A stretch of 57,469 bases of DNA, taken from positions 1-57,469 of the forward strand of contig NZ_JADWYU010000113.1 of assembly GCF_016786325.1 (NCBI RefSeq). Reading direction: 5' to 3'. Within the stretch, counting starts at the first letter, position 1; each line of letters opens with the position of its first letter. Source of the stretch: Frankia nepalensis (GTDB lineage: Bacteria; Actinomycetota; Actinomycetes; Frankiales; Frankiaceae). This document shows positions 51,321-57,469 of this stretch, piece after piece. The position numbers were made by a program, and so were the translations under genes. The notes beneath the pieces are model-generated. The model worked only from the letters and a program-made list of their open reading frames with translations. It searched no databases and was not told where the DNA came from.

Positions 51321-52172
51321 TGGGAGCACGTCGAGGCGGTCGAACCTCGGGTCGCGGCGCTCCAGGAACGACACCGCCCCCTCGATGGGGTCGGCGCGGG
51401 TGAGGGCGTCGCGCATGAGGGCGTCCGTCTGGTCGACGGCGTCCCCGAGCGCCCGCTGAAGGTGCTGGTAGACGAGCTGTTTCGACACCATCATCGAGTG
51501 CGGTGACGCGACCCGGGCCAGCTCGGCGATGTACGCGCGGCACTCGTCGAGCAGGCGGTCCGGCGGGACGACCCGTTGGGCGAGCCCGATGGCCAGCGCC
51601 TCCTGGGCGGGGACGGCCCGGGACGACCACAGCAGGTCGAGGGCGTGGGCCGGCCCGACGAGCCGGGGGAGCAGCCAGCTGACGCCCTGCTCCGCGATCA
51701 GGCCGCGGCGGGAGTACACCGTCGTGAAGCGGGCGGTGTCGGCGGCGAACCGCAGGTCGCAGGCCGCGGCGAGCAGGAACGCCCCGCCGGCGCACACGCC
51801 GTTCACGGCGGCGATCACCGGCTTGCGGATCGCCAGCGGCCAGGTGAGCATCCGCTGCATGTCGGCCATGGCCGGGGAGCCGGGGAAGGGGCCACCGAAG
51901 CCGTCGTCAGCCGGCTTCGCGGCGCCGTCCCCGCTGACCTGGGCGTGCAGCACGGCGACGTCGAGGCCGGCGGAGAAGGCCCGGTCACCCGCGCCCGTGA
52001 GCACGATTCCGACCACCCGCTGGTCGCGTTCCGCGAGCGAGAACGCCTCTCGAAGCTCGCGCAGCGTCTGCCCCCGGAAGGCGTTCATGCTTGCGGGCCG
52101 GTCGATCGTGACGACCGCGACCGGGTCGTCGATGTCGAGCCGGACGTCCTCGAACGCGCGAGCCTCCGCCAT
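51312..52172 (-). CDS. Enoyl-CoA hydratase/isomerase family protein
   Basis: A 286-aa crotonase-fold enzyme. VAVVTIDRPASMNAFRGQTL, GDRAFSAGLDVAVLHAQ (CoA-pocket SAGLD), KPVIAAVNGVCAGGAFLLAAACDLRFA and TVYSRRGLIAEQGVSWLLPRLVG are present. A catalytic acid at the AEQG position is conserved, as in hydratases and dienoyl-CoA isomerases. The C-terminal helix ends EGAVSFLERRDPRF, the usual family ending. ATG 52172 is likely. An AT-rich island (ATATAGATAC on the coding strand, 52250-52241) lies ~70 bp upstream. It is probably part of the same acyl-CoA degradation block as the enzyme at 42216, though not closely similar to it. Confidence 0.9.
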   Translation of the reverse strand: MAEARAFEDVRLDIDDPVAVVTIDRPASMNAFRGQTLRELREAFSLAERDQRVVGIVLTGAGDRAFSAGLDVAVLHAQVSGDGAAKPADDGFGGPFPGSPAMADMQRMLTWPLAIRKPVIAAVNGVCAGGAFLLAAACDLRFAADTARFTTVYSRRGLIAEQGVSWLLPRLVGPAHALDLLWSSRAVPAQEALAIGLAQRVVPPDRLLDECRAYIAELARVASPHSMMVSKQLVYQHLQRALGDAVDQTDALMRDALTRADPIEGAVSFLERRDPRFDRLDVLPPT

Positions 52173-52240
52173 GTCGACTGCCCGGCCTCCCTGCTCGTGC
52201 GCGCCGCGGGCGCGCCGTACCGCGTTCCGGTCCTCCTGAA

Positions 52241-52258
52241 GTATCTATATGAATCTAG
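52241..52258 (-). promoter_or_regulatory. AT-rich island 5 upstream of enoyl-CoA hydratase
   Basis: On the minus strand CTAGATTC (52258-52251) is followed directly by ATATAGATAC (52250-52241), a direct repeat of TAGATnC with a 10-bp period. CAGGAGGA lies just downstream, but ~60 bp before the ATG. Confidence 0.4.
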
Positions 52259-52375
52259 CCTCCCGCCGGCGCCCTGGCGCGGGCGCCGGCGCATGCCGGC
52301 CCGGAGCGGGTCTCCGCGGCGTCGTCCTGGGTCCGGCGGACCGAGTCGCCGGGTTCTGCCGCCGCTGCACGGATG

Positions 52376-52413
52376 CTCGCCGCTCCCCGGTCTGGTGGCC
52401 GGGGAGCGGCGAG
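52376..52413 (-). terminator. Perfect 15-bp stem hairpin downstream of the RCC1 gene
   Basis: CTCGCCGCTCCCCGG (52376-52390), loop TCTGGTGG, CCGGGGAGCGGCGAG (52399-52413). It is a perfect 15-bp stem about 70 bp past the RCC1 stop codon, without a T-tract. Confidence 0.75.
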
Positions 52414-52481
52414 TTCGTGGCACCGACGGGTCAGCCGGTGGCCCGCCCTGGCCGGCGCGAGGCGTGGCTCACGTAAGCGGC

Positions 52482-53702
52482 TCAGCGCAGCGCGTAGCCG
52501 GCCTCGAAGCCGGCGGCGATGGCGGCGATGTGGTTCAGGCCGCTGACCTGGACCGGGGTCAGGCGGTTGACGGTGGTGCCGTCGCCGAGCTGGCCGGCGT
52601 AGTTGGCGCCCCAGGCCCAGACGGTGCCGTCGCGGCGCAGCGCGTACGCGTTCTCGAAGCCGGCGGCGAGGGCGGTGACCCGGTTCAGGCCGCTGACCTG
52701 GACGGGGGTCAGGCGGGTGGTGGTGGTGCCGTCGCCGAGCTCGCCGAGGTCGTTGGTGCCCCAGGACCAGACGGTGCCGTCGCGGCGTACCGCGTACCCG
52801 CTGACGAAGCCGGCGGCGATGGCGGTGACCTGGCTCAGGCCGCTGACCTGGACGGGGGCCGAGCTGTTGTCGGTGGTGCCGTCGCCGAGCCCGCCGAAGA
52901 AGTTGTCACCCCAGGCCCAGACGGTGCCGTCGCGGCGCAGCGCGTACCCGCTGCCGCCACGGCCGGCGATCGCGGTGACCCGGGTCAGGCCGCTGACCTG
53001 GACAGGGGTCAGGCTGTTGGTCGTGGTGCCGTCGCCGAGCTGCCCCTGGAAGTTGCCGCCCCACGCCCAGACCGTGCCGTCGCGGCGCAGGGCATACGCG
53101 CCGTAGCTGTGGACGGCGACGGCCGTGACGCGGTCCAGGCCGGTGACCTGGACCGGGATGAGGCTGGTGGTGGTGGTGCCGTCGCCGAGCTGGCCGGTGG
53201 AGTTGTTGCCCCAGGCCCAGACGGTGCCGTCGCGGCGTACCGCGTACCCACTGCTGCCGCCGCCGGCGATGGCGGTGACCCGGTTCAGGCCGCTGACCTG
53301 GACCGGGGTCAGGCGGTCGGAGGTGGTGCCGTCGCCGAGCTGGCCGACGTTGTTGGTGCCCCAGGCCCAGACGGTGCCGTCGCGGCGCAGCGCGTACCCG
53401 CCACCGCCGCCGCCGGCGATCGCGGTGACCCGGTCGAGGCCGGTGACCGGCACCGGGGCGAGGCGGTTGGTGGTGGTGCCGTCGCCGAGCTGGCCGCCGG
53501 AGTTGGCGCCCCAGGCCTGTACCGTTCCGGGCTTGAGCGACCCGTGCTGGCCGGAATGCCCCGAGGACGCGGGCATGGCCTTGTCCACGGTGGGGGCCGC
53601 CGACCCGTTCGCGGTGGCTGTCGCCGCCGCGGGCAGGACCAACACCCCGGCGGTGGCCAACGCCGCCGAGCACACCCCTATCCGCCATCGTCGCTGAGAC
53701 AT
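52482..53702 (-). CDS. Secreted RCC1-repeat protein (seven-bladed beta-propeller)
   Basis: A 406-aa exported protein. Signal peptide (IGVCSAALATAGVLVLPAAATATA), a ~35-aa linker, then seven ~50-aa RCC1 repeats, each with V(T/Q)AxAWG, QLGDGTT, PVQVSGLxRVTAIA and GYALRRDGTVWAWG elements. Seven repeats exactly fill one propeller. Repeats are nearly identical even at DNA level, with variation concentrated in the residues before QLGDGTT. AGGAGG seven nt before ATG 53702 fixes the start; the open frame to 54008 is not coding. No membrane anchor. Bacterial secreted RCC1 proteins are poorly characterised, and a binding role is assumed. Confidence 0.9.
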   Translation of the reverse strand: MSQRRWRIGVCSAALATAGVLVLPAAATATANGSAAPTVDKAMPASSGHSGQHGSLKPGTVQAWGANSGGQLGDGTTTNRLAPVPVTGLDRVTAIAGGGGGGYALRRDGTVWAWGTNNVGQLGDGTTSDRLTPVQVSGLNRVTAIAGGGSSGYAVRRDGTVWAWGNNSTGQLGDGTTTTSLIPVQVTGLDRVTAVAVHSYGAYALRRDGTVWAWGGNFQGQLGDGTTTNSLTPVQVSGLTRVTAIAGRGGSGYALRRDGTVWAWGDNFFGGLGDGTTDNSSAPVQVSGLSQVTAIAAGFVSGYAVRRDGTVWSWGTNDLGELGDGTTTTRLTPVQVSGLNRVTALAAGFENAYALRRDGTVWAWGANYAGQLGDGTTVNRLTPVQVSGLNHIAAIAAGFEAGYALR

Positions 53703-53836
53703 GCCTGTTCCTCCTGGTCTGGTGGACTGGCCACCTTCCCTGTCACTACTCGGAGTGAGGAGGATATTTCGCAGAGCATTCGCGATGGATGGATGTGCTG
53801 GCTGAAAGCGCCCGTGTTGCCGCCATGCGCAATCAG

Positions 53837-54877
53837 TCAGCCGATGGCGGGCGCGGTGTCGCCCTGACCGGTGTCGCCGTGACCGGCGACGAGCTGGTGG
53901 ACGAGGCGCATCTTGTCCAGCGCGGGGGGCGGGAGGACGAACGGATAGAGGTCCGGGTGCCCCATGGACCTGTTGATCATGTTGAGTGACCAGGCCAGTG
54001 GCAGCCACAGTTCGACGATGCGTCGGAAGCCGGCCTCGCCGGCGAGCGGAGTCGCCAGGGTGGCGCCGGCGGGAGCGAAGCCGAACGCGGCGGCGGTGTC
54101 GAGAGTGTCGCGAATATGAAGGTAGTGCGCGAAGGTCTCGGCCCAGTCCTCGGCCGGGTGCATGGTGGCGTAGGCGGAGACGTAGGTCTCCTGCCAGCCG
54201 CGGGGCGGTCCCTCCTGGTAATGCCTGTCCAGGGCGGCCTGGTAGTCGGCGTCGGGGTCACCGAACAGCGTGTGGAACCGTGCCCGGGCGTCCCCGCTTT
54301 CAGTGAGGACGGTGAAGTAGTAATGGCCGATCTCGTGCCGGAAATGGCCCAGCAGGGTGCGGTAGGGCTCGGCCATCGACACCCGCAACTGCTCGCGGTG
54401 CACATCGTCGCCTTCCGCCAGATCCAGGGTGATCACCCCGTCGGCGTGGCCGGTGACGACCCGCTCCTGGCTGCTGGACAGCAGGTCGAAGCACAGGCCG
54501 GTCGCGGGGTTGACGTCGCGCCCGCGAACCGGCAGGCCCAGCTCGATCAGCTCGAACACCAGCCGCCGTTTGGCCGCCTCGGCCTCGGCGAAGGCCGGCA
54601 GCGCGTCCAGGTCGGTGTCCGCGGGCCGGGTGCGCGTGAGCGCGCACGACCCGCACAGTCCGGAAGGGCTCCCAGCCGGCGCGAGCCAGTTACAGGCGGC
54701 CACGTCGAGGTTCGCGCACCTGGACGTTTCAGCGCCCGCGGCACGGATGCCCTCGGCGGTCAGGACGGCGAACGAGCGCGCGTCGGGGTCGAAGCCGATG
54801 CTGCTGTGGCAGCCCAGGCAACGCGAGTTCTCGAACGTCAGCCGCTGCCCGCACCTCGGGCAGGCGAAGTCACGCAT
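53837..54877 (-). CDS. Putative zinc-dependent metallopeptidase with N-terminal zinc ribbon
   Basis: A 346-aa cytoplasmic protein. The N-terminus has a zinc ribbon (FACPRCGQRL, SRCLGCHSS) and a second Cys cluster (CANLDVAAC, LCGSCALTR). Residues ~170-185 hold the zincin motif HEIGH within LLGHFRHEIGHYYF, with a candidate third ligand in EDWAETFAHYLHI about 60 residues later. This architecture matches the putative zinc-binding metallopeptidase family (Zn_peptidase_8-like). ATG 54877 is at the start of the ribbon. The function of the family is unknown. No signal peptide. The gene lies upstream of the RCC1 gene on the same strand, 134 bp apart. Confidence 0.85.
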   Translation of the reverse strand: MRDFACPRCGQRLTFENSRCLGCHSSIGFDPDARSFAVLTAEGIRAAGAETSRCANLDVAACNWLAPAGSPSGLCGSCALTRTRPADTDLDALPAFAEAEAAKRRLVFELIELGLPVRGRDVNPATGLCFDLLSSSQERVVTGHADGVITLDLAEGDDVHREQLRVSMAEPYRTLLGHFRHEIGHYYFTVLTESGDARARFHTLFGDPDADYQAALDRHYQEGPPRGWQETYVSAYATMHPAEDWAETFAHYLHIRDTLDTAAAFGFAPAGATLATPLAGEAGFRRIVELWLPLAWSLNMINRSMGHPDLYPFVLPPPALDKMRLVHQLVAGHGDTGQGDTAPAIG

Positions 54878-55217
54878 CGCCGCATTCCCCTGTCCGCTGT
54901 CTCCGTGTCCGCTGTTCCCGAGCGCCGCGGAGGACGGTCACACCAGTATACTGATCATGGTGGGGCGGCCTTCGTCGTGCGCGGGCGCCGGGACCCCAAT
55001 GTGGCCGGTGACCTGGGCGTATCCGTCCTGGCAGGGCCCCTGTCGGGCTTGCTGGCATGGTCTGGTCCCTGCTCCACGGTGCGGACATCTGGGCCGATGG
55101 CGCTCCGAACGGGGTGAAGCCCGCGAACGGCCACAATGGCCATGCCCCTGTCCTGTCGCGGGAAACCGGGCCTGACACAGCTGGAACCGATGGTGAATCG
55201 GCGCCGTCGAAACCGCC
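54878..55217. other. Divergent gap with CAGTATACTG palindrome
   Basis: 340 bp between the metallopeptidase and lipoprotein starts. CAGTATACTG (54944-54953), a perfect 10-bp palindrome in an AT-richer patch, lies ~70 bp before the metallopeptidase start and is a plausible promoter or operator. No gene is supported in the rest. Confidence 0.45.
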
Positions 55218-55715
55218 ATGACGACGAAGCTCATACGCATCGCGACGAGCGTGGCGGCCGCGGGCCTGGCGCTTGCCCTCACCGCCTGCGGCGACGACAT
55301 CGTCGGCGCCGCCGAAGCCTCCGGGCCCGGCTCCACCGCGGCGCCGGCCGGCAACGCGACCGCCGAGCCCGGGTCGTACCCGGAGTTCCCCGAGCCGGAC
55401 TACACCTACGAGCTCGAGTTGATGTGCTTCTGCCCGCTGACCGGCCCGGTGAAGGTGACGGTCGAGGGCGGGCGGGTCGTCAGCGCCGTGACCACACAGG
55501 ACGCGCCCGGCACGCCCGCGGGCAGTGCCGCGCCATCCTTCACGCGCAAGACCATCAACGATCTCATCGCGATCGCCAACGACCCCGAGGTCGACGAGGT
55601 GTCCGTCGACTGGCCGGAGAGCGCCGCCTACCCGACGAGGATCGTCACCGACCCGATCAGGAACGCCATCGACGACGAGGTCACCTACGTCGTCTCGGAC
55701 GTCACCGTCCACTGA
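55218..55715 (+). CDS. Putative lipoprotein, DUF6174-type
   Basis: A 165-aa lipoprotein. The signal sequence IRIATSVAAAGLALALTAC ends in lipobox LTAC (Cys24). A Gly/Ala/Pro/Ser linker is followed by a small domain: EPDYTYELELMCFCPLTGPVKVTVEGGRVV, the paired CFC cysteines and strand pattern of DUF6174 proteins. TINDLIAIANDPEVDEVSVDWPESAAYPTRIVTDPIRNAIDDEV completes the domain. Outer face of the membrane; role unknown. The last 31 bp overlap the 3' end of the convergent MFS gene. Confidence 0.85.
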   Translation: MTTKLIRIATSVAAAGLALALTACGDDIVGAAEASGPGSTAAPAGNATAEPGSYPEFPEPDYTYELELMCFCPLTGPVKVTVEGGRVVSAVTTQDAPGTPAGSAAPSFTRKTINDLIAIANDPEVDEVSVDWPESAAYPTRIVTDPIRNAIDDEVTYVVSDVTVH

Positions 55716-57169
55716 CGCTCGTTGCGCCAGGTGACCAGGATGACCAGGAACACCAATCCGACGAAGGCCGCCGCCACGGTGAAGGCGCTCGCCATGCCGC
55801 GCGTCAGCGCGTGGTCGGCCAGTTCCGCCCGGCCGAGCCCGGCCGGCGGGTGCTCGGCGGCGTCGCGGCTGGCCGCGCCGTAGACGGTGACCAGCACGGC
55901 GAGGCCGAGTGAGGCGCCGATCTGCTGGGTCGCGACCATCATGCTGGAGGCGGCGCCGGACTCGCGCGCGCCGACGCCGGCCACCGCGGCCAGGCTGAGC
56001 GGCACCATCAGCATTCCGAGGCCGAGGCCGAACAGCAGCATCGGGCCGAGGACCCCGCGGGCGTAGCCGGTGGTCGCCGAGAGTTGGCTCAGCCAGACCA
56101 TCCCGCCGGTGCACAGCGCGGCACCGAGCAGCATCAGCGGCTTCGGGCCAAGCCGGGGCAGCAGCCTCGACGTCCGCTGCGCCGAGACCAGGATGCCGAC
56201 CGACAACGGCAGGAAGGCGAAGCCCGCCCGCAGCGCGCTGAAGTCACGCACCTCCTGCAGGAACTGGGTCGTGAAGAAGAACATGCTGATCATGCTGCCG
56301 ACGATCAGCAGCAACAGCGCGTAGGCGCGGGCCCGGGAGAGGTCGGCGACCAGGCCCAGCGGGACGACCGGCTGGCTCGCCCGGCGCTCGGTGACGACGA
56401 ACGACGCCAGCACAGCGGCCGAGATCACGAACGAGGCCAGTGCCAGGGTGTCCCCCCAGCCGTCGGCGGACGCCCGGATGAAGCCGTACACCAGCGTGGA
56501 CAGGCCCACCGTCGCGGTCACCGCGCCGGTGGCGTCGAACCGCCCGGGGTTGCGCGGCGGGCCGCTGATGAAGCGGGGCGCCAGGATGGCGATCCCGACC
56601 GCGATCGGCACGTTGATGAACATCACCCAGCGCCACGACACCCAGGTCGTGAGCATCCCGCCGAGGATCAGGCCGATCGATCCGCCGACGCCGTTCGCGG
56701 CGGCCCACGCGGCGAGCGCCTTCGTCCGCCCCGGCCCTTCGGCGAAGGCCGCCGTCAGCAGCGCGAGCGCGTTCGGCGACGCGGCGGCGGCGCCGAGGCC
56801 CTGGCCGACCCGGGAGGCGACCAGCATCCACGACTCGGTCGCGAGCCCGCCGGCCAGCGAGGCGAGGCAGAACAGCAGGACACCGATCTGGAAGACCCGC
56901 CGTCGGCCGAGGATGTCACCGGCCCGGCCGCCCAGCAGCAGGAACCCGCCGAAGGAGATCGTGTACGCGTTCAGCACCCAGGCCAGGTCGGTGGGCGAGA
57001 AGTCCAACGCTCTTTGGATGTCCGGAAGCGCGACGTTCACGATCGTGGCGTCGAGGACGAGCATCAGCTGGCAGGCGACGATGACGATCAGGGTCATGGT
57101 GCCTCGCCGCGTGGCTGGCGGCGAGCCGGCGCCGTCCACCCCCTGGCGGGCCCTCGCTGTCGTCGACAC
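55685..57169 (-). CDS. MFS transporter, DHA2-type multidrug exporter
   Basis: A 494-aa, ~14-helix exporter. TLIVIVACQLMLVLDATIVNVALPDIQRAL is TM1 with the DHA2 D(A/S)TIVNVALP motif. GGRAGDILGRRRVF is motif A, RVGQGLGAAAASPNALAL motif B-like, and GGSIGLILGGMLTTWVSWRWVMFINVP motif C and the following loop. It is not closely similar to the MFS protein at 44092. Start at 57169 (GTG). Upstream, TTAAGGTC occurs twice, once inside the palindrome ACCTTAAGGT, so a regulator encoded divergently at the contig end probably controls it. The stop lies inside the convergent lipoprotein gene. Confidence 0.9.
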   Translation of the reverse strand: MSTTARARQGVDGAGSPPATRRGTMTLIVIVACQLMLVLDATIVNVALPDIQRALDFSPTDLAWVLNAYTISFGGFLLLGGRAGDILGRRRVFQIGVLLFCLASLAGGLATESWMLVASRVGQGLGAAAASPNALALLTAAFAEGPGRTKALAAWAAANGVGGSIGLILGGMLTTWVSWRWVMFINVPIAVGIAILAPRFISGPPRNPGRFDATGAVTATVGLSTLVYGFIRASADGWGDTLALASFVISAAVLASFVVTERRASQPVVPLGLVADLSRARAYALLLLIVGSMISMFFFTTQFLQEVRDFSALRAGFAFLPLSVGILVSAQRTSRLLPRLGPKPLMLLGAALCTGGMVWLSQLSATTGYARGVLGPMLLFGLGLGMLMVPLSLAAVAGVGARESGAASSMMVATQQIGASLGLAVLVTVYGAASRDAAEHPPAGLGRAELADHALTRGMASAFTVAAAFVGLVFLVILVTWRNERQWTVTSETT

Positions 57170-57192
57170 CGCTGCCTCCTTGATGGGCCAGT

Positions 57193-57270
57193 TAAGGTCC
57201 GATCTCGTATCTTGTGCGGGATGCTAGCAGCGCGAGCGAGGCTTTGGATACGGGGTAGTACCTTAAGGTC
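57193..57270. promoter_or_regulatory. Candidate operator: TTAAGGTC repeated upstream of MFS gene
   Basis: TTAAGGTC is at 57193-57200 and 57263-57270. The second copy is part of a perfect 10-bp palindrome ACCTTAAGGT (57260-57269). They lie in the divergent region between the exporter and the contig-end gene. Confidence 0.45.
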
Positions 57271-57365
57271 GCGCGTACGATCAGGGGCATGTCGCGAAGG
57301 CGGAGGTCCCGGCCGCGGCGATTCGCCCCGCGGTACGCCGCGGCCCGGTGTGGGGCGGCGGACCG

Positions 57366-57469
57366 GTGACCACGGCTGGCTCGGCCACCGCGGGCTCGGC
57401 CACCGCGGGCTCGGCCACCGCGGGCTCGGCCACCGCGGGCTCGGCCACCGCGGGCTCGGCCACCGCGGG
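57366..57469 (+). CDS. Possible 5' end of a divergent gene, cut by contig end
   Basis: A GTG at 57366 opens a frame that runs through the terminal repeat to the end of the window, encoding VTTAGSATAGSATAG-type pentapeptide repeats (Gly-Ser-Ala-Thr-Ala). Divergent from a DHA2 exporter, a TetR or MarR regulator with an Ala-rich N-terminus would be usual, but no diagnostic part is included. The ribosome site is weak, and the frame could be chance in repetitive GC-rich DNA. Confidence 0.3.
   Translation, partial: MTTAGSATAGSATAGSATAGSATAGSATAGSATA
57378..57469. repeat. 15-bp tandem repeat at contig end
   Basis: GGCTCGGCCACCGCG is repeated six full times from 57378 with no mismatch and continues into the window edge. 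A repeat longer than the reads is a likely cause of the assembly break here, so true copy number is unknown. Confidence 0.95.

Noticed and set aside
52500-53520. Regularly spaced DNA repeats as a CRISPR array
   Set aside because: The ~150-bp period and intact reading frame show they encode RCC1 blades. There are no short spacers or cas genes.
57289-57369. ATG-initiated frame divergent from the DHA2 exporter
   Set aside because: It stops after 26 Arg-rich codons and matches nothing. The GTG frame at 57366 is the better, though weak, candidate.

Overview
The window looks like an end-to-end assembly contig from a GC-rich filamentous actinomycete. A Frankia-type genome (Frankiaceae) is the best guess. 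The reasons are strong G/C third-position bias, GTG/TTG starts, F420- and mycofactocin-type oxidoreductases, an ECF41 sigma factor, many TetR/AraC regulators and a very large TIR/Hsp90 conflict-type protein. The genus is inferred, not shown. The first 25 bases carry residual Nextera/Tn5 adapter, and the last ~92 bases are a 15-bp tandem repeat that probably stopped the assembly. I saw no rRNA, tRNA, CRISPR array or intact transposase.

Left part (0-10.4 kb): small enzymes and regulators. In order: an alpha/beta hydrolase convergent with a SnoaL-like protein; a degenerate HD-GYP/LuxR regulator divergent from a TetR gene over a shared palindrome; a secreted SGNH hydrolase that seems to start with CTG; a TetR gene with a long palindromic operator next to a VOC protein; a TylF-type methyltransferase; and an ECF41 sigma factor divergent from its usual partner, a carboxymuconolactone-decarboxylase/AhpD-like protein. 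Similar promoter-like elements lie in front of both members of the last pair.

Centre (10.5-31.3 kb): two giant genes face each other. The first encodes a 2162-aa protein with a TIR domain, a caspase fold that has lost both catalytic residues, an HD-like helical region, an Hsp90-type ATPase and about 14 C-terminal ~64-aa repeats. It has the plan of a one-protein, NLR-like conflict or immune system. The second encodes a 3158-aa secreted adhesin-like protein (lectin-like, IPT, FN3, Ig-like and 15 DUF11-type repeats). Its C-terminal module recurs as a separate 181-aa secreted protein, next to a membrane-anchored WxL-interacting-type protein and a second membrane-anchored DUF11 protein. Together they look like an actinobacterial counterpart of the Firmicutes WxL surface complex.

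Right part (31.3-57.5 kb): an AraC regulator, a ferritin-like protein and a VOC protein; then a 1426-aa hybrid kinase/response regulator/PP2C phosphatase/RsbW-like protein translationally coupled to a STAS anti-anti-sigma factor. From 38.5 to 52.2 kb is a catabolic block: NAD(P)-binding reductase, molybdopterin oxidoreductase, two enoyl-CoA hydratases, two alpha/beta hydrolases, an MFS exporter, a mycofactocin-type SDR, an aldehyde dehydrogenase and an F420-dependent LLM oxidoreductase. Several of these have isolated AT-rich islands sharing a TAGATA-like core just upstream. The window ends with a seven-bladed RCC1 protein, a zinc metallopeptidase, a DUF6174-type lipoprotein and a DHA2 MFS exporter divergent from a truncated gene.
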